This document shows, piece after piece, positions 21,218 through 28,157 of a DNA stretch of 37,889 nt (the first letter of the stretch is position 1; each line of letters begins with the position of its first letter). A program made the translations under genes and the position numbers. The DNA is from Nitrospiraceae bacterium (GTDB taxonomy: Bacteria; Nitrospirota; Nitrospiria; Nitrospirales; UBA2166), in the NCBI GenBank assembly GCA_002726235.1, contig PBSN01000007.1, forward strand, positions 112,726-150,614, written 5' to 3'. Under the pieces are notes generated by a model, which made no database searches, was not told the DNA's origin, and was given only the letters and a program-made list of their open reading frames with translations.

Positions 21218-22200
21218 AATCATATGGATCGAAAATCATCTCCGTGTGTTGCATTTTTTCGTTGGCGTTTATAATGGGGCATGGTGGGTCATATGCAAGT
21301 GACTCCATGATATCGATTTCACAGGAACGTTGGAAAATACAACACAGTGGGACGACTGCCAATCTTGCCAGTGTGGTGTTTGTCGATCGGGAGCAGGGGT
21401 GGGCGGTAGGGGAAGGTGGAACCATTATTCATACCACTGACGGAGGAAATAATTGGGTCGCCCAAACGAGCGGGATGAGTACAAATCTGATGAGCGTAGA
21501 TTTTGTCGATGAGAATCATGGGTGGGTAGTTGGAGATCACATGACGCTTCTTGCAACGATCGATGGTGGGCATCTCTGGACATCCCTCTTTGAGCCAAAG
21601 ACTGGGGCGATTCTTGGTGTTGATTTTGTGAATGAACGTCATGGATGGGCCGTGGGGACATTTAATCATGTTCTGCATACTATTGATGGAGGTACCACTT
21701 GGACTGAGCAAACGGTTTCAGATGTACATTGGATCATTGCCGTTAAATTTTTGAATCCACTGCAAGGGTGGGTTGCAAGTGTAGGGGGGCAAGTGTTTCG
21801 AACCATTGATGGTGGAACTAGATGGGAGCCTATTGAGATGGTGTGGTATGCACTTGATGGAATTCCTGTGAGGGTCAATGGATTAGAGTTTGTCGATCAT
21901 GCGCGTGGGTGGGCAAGTGGCGAGCGCGGCATGATTGCTACCACCTCGGATGGTGGAACCAGTTGGACATTCCAAGATTCCGACACACGTGTGGCAATTA
22001 CCAGCGTCGATTTTTTGAACCGTGATCTCGGGTGGGGAGTTGGAATGCAAGGAACGCTGATACATACGCGTGATGGAGGGAACACTTGGATGTATGATGG
22101 ACCTGTAACCGATCAGGATCTCTGGAGTCTCTTCTTTCTTACACCGTTACGTGGATGGGCAGTGGGGGAGAAAGGAACCATCCTTCAGTTTCGTGATTAA
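21214..22200 (+). CDS. Exported YCF48/BNR-type beta-propeller protein
   Basis: 328 residues. A signal peptide (KIISVCCIFSLAFIMGHGGSYA) precedes about seven repeats of the form V-D-F-V-D-x-x-x-G-W-A-V-G followed by I-x-H-T-x-D-G-G-x-T-W. These are the BNR/Asp-box and YCF48 repeats, so a seven-bladed propeller in the periplasm or at the surface is expected. In cyanobacteria and plants YCF48/HCF136 helps assemble photosystem II. Nothing here suggests photosynthesis, so its role is unknown; assembly or protection of another envelope complex is one guess. Its ATG overlaps the previous stop, and dut starts seven bases after it ends, so an operon is likely. Confidence 0.9.
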   Translation: MKSYGSKIISVCCIFSLAFIMGHGGSYASDSMISISQERWKIQHSGTTANLASVVFVDREQGWAVGEGGTIIHTTDGGNNWVAQTSGMSTNLMSVDFVDENHGWVVGDHMTLLATIDGGHLWTSLFEPKTGAILGVDFVNERHGWAVGTFNHVLHTIDGGTTWTEQTVSDVHWIIAVKFLNPLQGWVASVGGQVFRTIDGGTRWEPIEMVWYALDGIPVRVNGLEFVDHARGWASGERGMIATTSDGGTSWTFQDSDTRVAITSVDFLNRDLGWGVGMQGTLIHTRDGGNTWMYDGPVTDQDLWSLFFLTPLRGWAVGEKGTILQFRD

Positions 22201-22207
22201 CATTGAT

Positions 22208-22654
22208 ATGAAGGTATTGAAATTATTTTCTGAAGCAAAGGTTCCGATCAGATCGACCAGCGAAGCTGCGGGCTTTGATCTGTTTGCACGAGAGGCTACG
22301 CAGGTTCCGGGGAGCGTCTCCGAAGGCGGTCGAGTTACCATTGGACGAGCACTCATCCCAACAGGAATCGCTATCGCGATTCCTGTTGGATGCGTAGGAC
22401 GGATTGGATCACGATCGGGGTTGTCGGTGAGACATAATCTCGAAGTTGGTGCTGGATGGATTGATCCTGATTACCGTGGAGAAGTTATGGTTGAATTGAA
22501 AAATTTGGGGGCGGAACCTTTTCAAGTTGAGCAAGGCGCGCGTATGGCGCAATTATTTGTACTCAATGGTGCCAATATCAATATTGAAATTGTGGATACC
22601 CTGCCCAAAACTGAACGGTCAGATAGCGGATTTGGTTCGACCGGTACATTTTAA
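22208..22654 (+). CDS. dut: dUTP diphosphatase
   Basis: 148 residues, a homotrimeric dUTPase that hydrolyses dUTP to dUMP. All five motifs are present: AGFDLFA (I), GRIGSRSGLS (II), GAGWIDPDYRGEV (III, catalytic Asp), RMAQLFV (IV) and RSDSGFGSTG (V). I chose the ATG at 22208 (MKVLKLFSEAKVPI), which matches the usual N-terminus. A longer frame from 22151 would run into the previous gene. No strong ribosome site is visible, so translation may depend on coupling with the preceding gene. Confidence 0.97.
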   Translation: MKVLKLFSEAKVPIRSTSEAAGFDLFAREATQVPGSVSEGGRVTIGRALIPTGIAIAIPVGCVGRIGSRSGLSVRHNLEVGAGWIDPDYRGEVMVELKNLGAEPFQVEQGARMAQLFVLNGANINIEIVDTLPKTERSDSGFGSTGTF

Positions 22655-22696
22655 ACACAATGCAATAGAATCGAAGGATTGTTAGGCGAGGCTATC

Positions 22697-23059
22697 ATGT
22701 CAAACTCACAGCGTCTCCTGCTCATCATGGTGTTGATTGTGAGTGTGGGTGTTGTTGCCTGTACTGAAAAAGAGCAACTCCCCCCTCTGCACATGGCGGC
22801 CAAGGCTGGGATCCTTACCGAAGTCAAGCAACTGATCATCGGTGGCTACGACGTTAATCAGCGCGATGGAAAATATGGATCCACGCCGCTCCACCAGGCC
22901 GTCTTTTTTGGCCATAAGGAGATTGTCGAGTTTCTTATCGCAGAGGGCGCGAATGCCAATGCAAAAAATAGTGCAGGGTTTTCCCCGCTGTACTTAGCGA
23001 AAGAAAAGGGACATCATTTTATTGCCCAACTTCTTGCGGAGCACGGAGCTAGGGAATAA
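22697..23059 (+). CDS. Small ankyrin-repeat lipoprotein
   Basis: 120 residues. The N-terminus (RLLLIMVLIVSVGVVACTEK) is a lipoprotein signal, with the lipobox VVAC placing the lipidated Cys at about residue 22. The rest is three ankyrin repeats (LPPLHMAAKAG, STPLHQAVFFGHKEIVEFLIAEGANAN, FSPLYLAKEKGHHFIAQLLAEHG). It is probably a periplasmic or outer-membrane-attached protein-binding module; no partner can be named. The start is the ATG at 22697, with GAGG five bases upstream; an earlier TTG at 22679 is less likely. It is the last gene of the core block. Confidence 0.85.
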   Translation: MSNSQRLLLIMVLIVSVGVVACTEKEQLPPLHMAAKAGILTEVKQLIIGGYDVNQRDGKYGSTPLHQAVFFGHKEIVEFLIAEGANANAKNSAGFSPLYLAKEKGHHFIAQLLAEHGARE

Positions 23060-23279
23060 GGGTGGCGCACTTTGATGGATTTGATCCCCGACACAAGACT
23101 CCGAAGTCAGCTTGATGATACTGATCAAGAGTGATTGAGTAGGATTATGCATTGTAAACGGTGTGAGTACATGGTGTTTTAGAGAATTCGAGCCAAGACT
23201 GAGCACGACTACATTGGATTCTACACTGGGACCAAAATGTTACGGTCTGGGGGATAGCGGATAACAAAACCCCGCTTTA
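23060..23279. other. Intergenic boundary between core block and glycan region
   Basis: About 220 bases without a gene. CTTGAT (23111-23116) and ATCAAG (23124-23129) form a short inverted repeat, operator-like or a weak hairpin. Just before the next gene, AGCGG (23256-23260) pairs with CCGCT (23272-23276), and GGGG at about 23249-23252 could instead pair with CCCC at 23270-23273. Either structure ends next to the ATG at 23280 and could end upstream transcripts or limit translation. I see no integrase, tRNA or direct repeat that would mark an insertion end. Confidence 0.4.
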
Positions 23280-24320
23280 ATGGTGCGCTTAATGGATAAA
23301 CTTAAAATGCTATGTATAGTTAGGGATGCGTTAGTTTTTTCTCTAAACATCGCAAGTGCAATACTCAAGCTCTTAAAAAGAGTTTGGAACGAGTTGAATA
23401 AACTCCCTATTCGGATCGGAATATTTGCAGAATATCAGGCTAAAACACCCACTCTAACAGATCCTGGCCTATCCACTACCCTGAATGTTTCCGATGATAT
23501 CTATGAGCTCGCAGCGCACTATTACGATGATGGAGTTGTTGTTTTACACGACCAATCTTTTAAAAGGGAAATGCCAGATCTCCTAGCTGATCTAAAGAAA
23601 GAATTTTGTCCTATGGTGAAATACTTTGACCAGGCCCCAAATGTCTATAGCAGAAATTTTTTCTGGGATTCTCGAGGGCGGAGATGGTTTTTAAATAAGC
23701 CAAAGGGAGTTCTTCAACTCAGTGTCCCATACAGTGTTAATAATACTTACAATGCACGTCTTCATCCCATGTATTCTGAGCAACTCGATTTGTACAATAC
23801 GGATTCTCTTAAAAGAGATTTTCCTGTTTTCGAGAAGATTCTAGGTGACGAACTTTTACGGAAGTTTGTATCTTATGCTAATAAAACTAATCAGCTACCT
23901 TCCCATATAGTAATTGAAAGACGCATTCATGCTTCAATAGCTGATAGAGATGATTTCCTGCCCCATGTTGATATGAGCGAAGGTGTGTTCAAAAGCTTTA
24001 TCTATCTAAATGATGTTGGTCGCTTAAATGGCCCAATACATGTAAGCAAAGGATCTCATCATTGGGGTCTCTACCCGAGACTTCTAAAAGATATTTATTT
24101 AGGTCAAACAAAACATGCTTCTATACTTAAGACTGACATCGGAAGCAAATGGGGCATTAATCTTTTTGAGCCAATAGTGGGATCAGCAGGGGATCAGGTA
24201 TTGGTTTCTACCAATGCTCTTCATCATGCTTCTAGCCCTATGAAAAATCTAGAAAGATGGACAGTGCAGATCTATTACTACTCTAACTGCGCGTGGGCGA
24301 CAGATAAAAAGAAGCTCTAA
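23280..24320 (+). CDS. PhyH-like Fe(II)/2-oxoglutarate-dependent oxygenase
   Basis: 346 residues resembling the phytanoyl-CoA dioxygenase superfamily. The iron triad is visible: His229 and Asp231 in PHVDMSEG, and a distal His (315 or 316) in LHHASSPM. Arg326 in ERWTVQIYY fits the 2-oxoglutarate-binding Arg, and GPIHVSKGSHHWG is the usual double-stranded beta-helix segment. Such enzymes hydroxylate small molecules, lipids or sugar residues. A hydrophobic or amphipathic N-terminus (residues 10-36) may bind membrane. Start choice is uncertain: ATG 23280 or ATG 23292, neither with a good ribosome site. It converges on a GT-B-like gene, so a role in modifying the glycan is plausible but inferred. 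Confidence 0.75.
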   Translation: MVRLMDKLKMLCIVRDALVFSLNIASAILKLLKRVWNELNKLPIRIGIFAEYQAKTPTLTDPGLSTTLNVSDDIYELAAHYYDDGVVVLHDQSFKREMPDLLADLKKEFCPMVKYFDQAPNVYSRNFFWDSRGRRWFLNKPKGVLQLSVPYSVNNTYNARLHPMYSEQLDLYNTDSLKRDFPVFEKILGDELLRKFVSYANKTNQLPSHIVIERRIHASIADRDDFLPHVDMSEGVFKSFIYLNDVGRLNGPIHVSKGSHHWGLYPRLLKDIYLGQTKHASILKTDIGSKWGINLFEPIVGSAGDQVLVSTNALHHASSPMKNLERWTVQIYYYSNCAWATDKKKL

Positions 24321-24362
24321 GTAGATCTATTTAAAATTTCCTTGTGGGATAGAGTATCACTA

Positions 24363-24383
24363 GTGCGTTCTGACGTTACGCAC
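24363..24383. terminator. Hairpin between convergent genes, possible bidirectional terminator
   Basis: GTGCGT (24363-24368) and ACGCAC (24378-24383) form a six-pair G/C-rich stem with a nine-base loop. It lies between the PhyH-like gene and the convergent gene ending at 24388. No clean T run follows on either strand, so function is uncertain. Confidence 0.35.
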
Positions 24384-24387
24384 GCCG

Positions 24388-25815
24388 TTAATTCTTTCTT
24401 ATAAGACAAGCGTGGTCATAGGCCAACTTGGACAAAATCTGATCTACGGTTTTTCTTTTTGGAGGACAAAATTTCTGGTGGGTGAATATTTGAGGATCAT
24501 AACTCCCATCTTCCTCAATCCATCCAATCCCTTCTGACTTTCCATATACAAACTTCGGGTTGGCTAATTGTTGTAACTTTGTGATGCCAACAAACCCGAT
24601 GATAAATGCATAATCACAACTTGCGCGACCATCTCGGAGGGCGGATGATCCATACCCAGCCATTCCTAAATAAGCGCATATTATTTCTCGAATTGGCCTA
24701 GCGCAACCTACAATCATCGTGTCGATTCCCCTGTGTGTTAGGTGATCTCGCAACTGTTCAGGCCATTTTCCTGTTTCATCAGGGTGAACTCTCAAATGTA
24801 TAGTTTTCGCATTTGTTTCAGACAGGACAGTCTTAAAATCACGGTAAAATAAATACATTACATCATCAGAAAGCTTGTCAATGTTCAAGCGCCCACTCAA
24901 TGGTGATAGAACAGTGTCTTTTAGTGTTTTATGATGGTCGCACTGACAAGAGCCTCGTGATGGATATTGTGCGACATACACATCCGTATTCTTGAAAAGC
25001 AATGCGTGTGCGTCTGCTTCACGCTCATCAAACAAAATTAATGCGTTGGAACGGCCGGATCCCAATTGGGTCATGGAATCATATGGTCCGAGAGGAAACG
25101 TTTTGTGAACGATCAAGCACGGCAAAACAATCCGATTGACCATATAATCGATGTACGATCTGATCAGTTTTCGAGGATGCGTTATATTTATTTTTTTGAC
25201 TATAACCCAACTCCGTACTTGTCTGATAAAACGGTGTATTTGCTCTCTCACACGCAGAACGAAGCTTTTCTTCTCTGACAGAAGCATTTGCCTTTCAGCG
25301 TCAGCCAACATTTGTGGAGTGGTGTGCCATAGGTGTGCTCGAGAGGCGGATATCTTTGGCGCCTTGTGCCGCTGATATGCTGGAGCGTCTCCGCCAGAGA
25401 ACAACTGCTTTACAACCTCCTCATTGTACATAAATAAAAATGTGTTGTTGTGCCACATGCAAATTGAAATGCAGTGTTTTGGTAAAACACAGTCAAAAAT
25501 ATATCTTTCTGGTACCTGCATTTCCGAAGAGGTTAGCCATAGATCGAAATTATGCTTTCTCAGTATAGGTATTATCTTTGCCATGAAGAGGTGGAATTTA
25601 ATGCGGTGCTTGTCCTCTGGGAGCAGCACATATTGTTCTATTACGCCATCCTGCTTCCACCCATCAAGGAGTTTACTGAGGCCTGGAGGAGTAGAGTGGT
25701 TATACAACAGAATTATAATTTTAAACTGTTTCGTAAAGGCAGGAATTAATGGAGCAATAAATTCTATAAACGTACGAGATGCCCAATAAATCAAGAGTTT
25801 CTTTTTCTGTATCAT
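24388..25815 (-). CDS. GT-B-like putative glycosyltransferase, copy A
   Basis: 475 residues with no family that I can name surely. The N-terminal half starts with a Rossmann-like strand (KKLLIYWASRTFIEFIAPLIPAF). The C-terminal half has LRVHPDE (His344-Pro345) followed by a helix and GYGSSALRD (389-395). An HP motif followed by a Ser-Ser motif is how bacterial sialyltransferases and polysialyltransferases bind CMP, so transfer of a CMP-activated nonulosonic acid is my best guess; the NeuB-type gene nearby supports it. The EEDG string near residue 434 lies after HP rather than before it, so this is not a standard family member. It is a close paralogue of the gene at 30854-32224, in opposite orientation. 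Confidence 0.7.
   Translation of the reverse strand: MIQKKKLLIYWASRTFIEFIAPLIPAFTKQFKIIILLYNHSTPPGLSKLLDGWKQDGVIEQYVLLPEDKHRIKFHLFMAKIIPILRKHNFDLWLTSSEMQVPERYIFDCVLPKHCISICMWHNNTFLFMYNEEVVKQLFSGGDAPAYQRHKAPKISASRAHLWHTTPQMLADAERQMLLSEKKSFVLRVREQIHRFIRQVRSWVIVKKINITHPRKLIRSYIDYMVNRIVLPCLIVHKTFPLGPYDSMTQLGSGRSNALILFDEREADAHALLFKNTDVYVAQYPSRGSCQCDHHKTLKDTVLSPLSGRLNIDKLSDDVMYLFYRDFKTVLSETNAKTIHLRVHPDETGKWPEQLRDHLTHRGIDTMIVGCARPIREIICAYLGMAGYGSSALRDGRASCDYAFIIGFVGITKLQQLANPKFVYGKSEGIGWIEEDGSYDPQIFTHQKFCPPKRKTVDQILSKLAYDHACLIRKN
24496..24555 (-). repeat. Inverted repeat arm, 3' part of GT-B-like copy A
   Basis: By hand alignment this 60-base stretch on the minus strand matches 32054-32113 on the plus strand with three mismatches. 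It encodes KFVYGKSEGIGWIEEDGSYD. Together with the 25043-25152 arm it shows that the two paralogues are recent duplicates or are kept similar by gene conversion. Confidence 0.85.
25043..25152 (-). repeat. Inverted repeat arm, middle of GT-B-like copy A
   Basis: The reverse complement of this stretch aligns without gaps to 31460-31569, with 14 mismatches in 110 bases by hand count. It includes two perfect 17-base runs (TTGATCGTTCACAAAAC and CCATATGATTCCATGAC). The arms face each other across about 6.3 kb. Confidence 0.85.
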
Positions 25816-26202
25816 TTATTCTCGCACGTTGGATGTGTTGACAAAGCAATCGACTATGCTGAATAAGTACCGCTCTATCTGAAAGCCCAGCATTAACACG
25901 TGCGACACCATTTATCAAAGGCTAACGAAAAGATAGGGAGATGTTGAGGTATAGCTCAATGCGAATAAAAAAATCGCTGCTCTAATGCAGGATGTCGCTG
26001 TGATCTCCCGCCCAAATCATGCGTGGTCATGGCAGTCTAGCCTGTAGGGAATGATTGAATGCCTTCAATTTTACCGGAAAATAGTTTTACCCAATACGAG
26101 GATGCTACTTTGATGTAAAATTTGTTAGGACTGCTATTCGCTCGTCGGTATTCGTACAATCCACACTTAGGCGTTTCACAGTTATCCTCAGGACCAATTC
26201 TC
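25816..26202. other. Gene-free stretch between amidotransferase and GT-B-like copy A
   Basis: About 390 bases. A short leftward frame (25918 to 25721) overlaps the start of copy A but resembles nothing I know. No terminator, promoter or RNA was recognised, so co-transcription of copy A with the genes at 26.2-29.9 kb is uncertain. Confidence 0.4.
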
Positions 26203-28128
26203 TTAGTACCACCCTGTCAATGTTAGAAATGCTAGAGCAGAAAGGTCTGTTCGTTCCGCTGGGATTTCTTCACCCGCCAGGTAGTGGTCGACAATGCTGT
26301 TAATATAATTCAAATCAAAACACTCTGAAGAAAGCAGCGCTTCGTAGTTTCGATGCTTGAATCTCTCTTTGATTAGAGGTGTATAGGCCGATGCATAAAT
26401 AAATTCCCCAGCAAAGTTGAAGGTTGGATCTGTATCGTAGATATAAGAATGTGGGCCAACCTGCAGGTGCATTGGATAGTCAATTTTATTCTCAAGTATC
26501 CATTTAAGAGGATATTTCGTTGGCCGTATCTCGAGACCGCGACCACCGGACTCTGGCATCTCCGAGAGAAATTCGTGGAGCCGGCTGTCGTGGAATGGTA
26601 AGTTCATCTCGAATCCCTGTCTCTCAGCCGTGTATCCCAGGGTTGTGACGGTTCCACCTTGCCAGTGGAATGAACTGTACAGATGAATGTACCATGAATA
26701 TAACGTGGCCGGTGTTGCAACTTTGGCTGGTTCGTTTAAATATTTTGCTTCCATCTCCGAGCTATAAGATTCACGACCGGCCTTTGTGAACATGTTACAG
26801 TTCTCCAGAGACCAACCAGGCATGCGAAGGTCTCTGGTAAATATGCTTGCAAATAATTGGCGTGCACAACTCACGTGGTCGGTAGCCAGCTTGTCGAATA
26901 TCCCTCCTTGGTGCTGTCGCTTGAGGAGGTCATAAATCACATCTTCTTCAGCATTCCCCTTCAGCATCAACTGAAGGAAATTTGGCCCAAAAAGATAGGA
27001 TGCCATTTTGTCGCTATACTCGCGAAATGCCAGCACAGGATGGCCGTGAATCGTGGTGTGTTGACTAAATCCAAGATTGTGGATTCCATCACTGATCTCA
27101 CCAGAAAAGACCGCCTCGCCATTAGTTGTGGAGGCTATATGTTCGGATAGTAATGCCCATAAGTACATTGACAATCCGGAGAACATATGCGATCGCTGAA
27201 ATTCCTCCCATCGATCAACGACCTCCGGTCCCTTGTGCGCGTGGTCTATTTCGATGATATCAAGCGCTACCCCAAAATAATCTGTTACAGCCTTAATCCT
27301 CGTTAATTCAAAGGGATTGCTGATACCTGAACGTTCAGCAAAATTAAAACGACCTATGACCGCTCGAACCTTGTCTGGACCGTGCAGGTGGACCAACCCA
27401 GCAAGAATGGATGTTGAATCCCACCCTGATGACACATATACAACATTACCGTTTGGAGATGATCTCTTTTCTAGAGCATCCAAGAAAAGATCAGAATATC
27501 GGTGAAGATGCTCATTGCCAAAATCCTCATCCACGTTGACGATATAGGGCGGGACTTCGTAGAAACGGATCGTTTTTTTCTCCCAAAGGGCTATTTCGCT
27601 GACACCAAGGCGACTTACGCCAACGTAAAGTGTCTGACGTTTGGGTGGCCGAAATCCATATACAAGGAGAGAATGAGCCACTGCAACCTGATCGTACTTG
27701 ACAGTCTCTTCTCTGAAGGGAAGCATGCTCAGGTCAGACGCAAAAATGATTCCATCTCTTATCCTCTGGTAATAGAGATCAACTTTCCCGTAGCGATCGC
27801 AACAAACCTCTACTGACCCATTGTCATAGATCCTGACAAGGATATATCTTCCTTCGAGGTCTCGTACGCATTGTTCTGCTCGTTCTGAACAGACAAGTGA
27901 TTGAAACCTTAGGTCTCGTGTAGTCAGACGAGAGATGCCACCTGTCTTATCTCGTTGCCCGGTGACACTTCCACAGAACACTGCTCGGACTTGACTCCCA
28001 GCCTTGATTGGTATGGCCGTCGAGTCCCCTTGGACTAAGAATCCAGGCGCTTCATGCAGAGTGTCCAAGCCATCCCGATTCTTATACGCAGCAACTAAAT
28101 TAGTTCCTCCAATGATTCTAATTTTCAT
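26203..28128 (-). CDS. Asparagine-synthase-like amidotransferase, no N-terminal Cys
   Basis: 641 residues. The C-terminal part is an asparagine-synthase-type ATP pyrophosphatase domain with the PP-loop VSSGWDSTS at 232-240 and a later EISDG. The N-terminal part keeps pieces of the class II glutaminase fold (DLEGRYILVRIYDNG, CCDRYGKVDLYY, FASDLSMLPF). Residue 2 is Lys, not the catalytic Cys that must follow Met1, so it should not release ammonia from glutamine on its own. Related proteins in capsule and O-antigen loci amidate sugar carboxylates, and others form amides in peptides or antibiotics. GGAGC stands about six bases before the ATG. It lies 29 bases after the NeuB-SAF-SpsF gene, suggesting that it amidates that product; this is inference. 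Confidence 0.82.
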   Translation of the reverse strand: MKIRIIGGTNLVAAYKNRDGLDTLHEAPGFLVQGDSTAIPIKAGSQVRAVFCGSVTGQRDKTGGISRLTTRDLRFQSLVCSERAEQCVRDLEGRYILVRIYDNGSVEVCCDRYGKVDLYYQRIRDGIIFASDLSMLPFREETVKYDQVAVAHSLLVYGFRPPKRQTLYVGVSRLGVSEIALWEKKTIRFYEVPPYIVNVDEDFGNEHLHRYSDLFLDALEKRSSPNGNVVYVSSGWDSTSILAGLVHLHGPDKVRAVIGRFNFAERSGISNPFELTRIKAVTDYFGVALDIIEIDHAHKGPEVVDRWEEFQRSHMFSGLSMYLWALLSEHIASTTNGEAVFSGEISDGIHNLGFSQHTTIHGHPVLAFREYSDKMASYLFGPNFLQLMLKGNAEEDVIYDLLKRQHQGGIFDKLATDHVSCARQLFASIFTRDLRMPGWSLENCNMFTKAGRESYSSEMEAKYLNEPAKVATPATLYSWYIHLYSSFHWQGGTVTTLGYTAERQGFEMNLPFHDSRLHEFLSEMPESGGRGLEIRPTKYPLKWILENKIDYPMHLQVGPHSYIYDTDPTFNFAGEFIYASAYTPLIKERFKHRNYEALLSSECFDLNYINSIVDHYLAGEEIPAERTDLSALAFLTLTGWY

Positions 28129-28157
28129 GATAGCTCCATTATCAAATGACCAGTGGA

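Noticed and set aside
22151-22207. Extended dut start
   Set aside because: It overlaps the coding end of the YCF48-like gene; family N-terminus matches the ATG at 22208.
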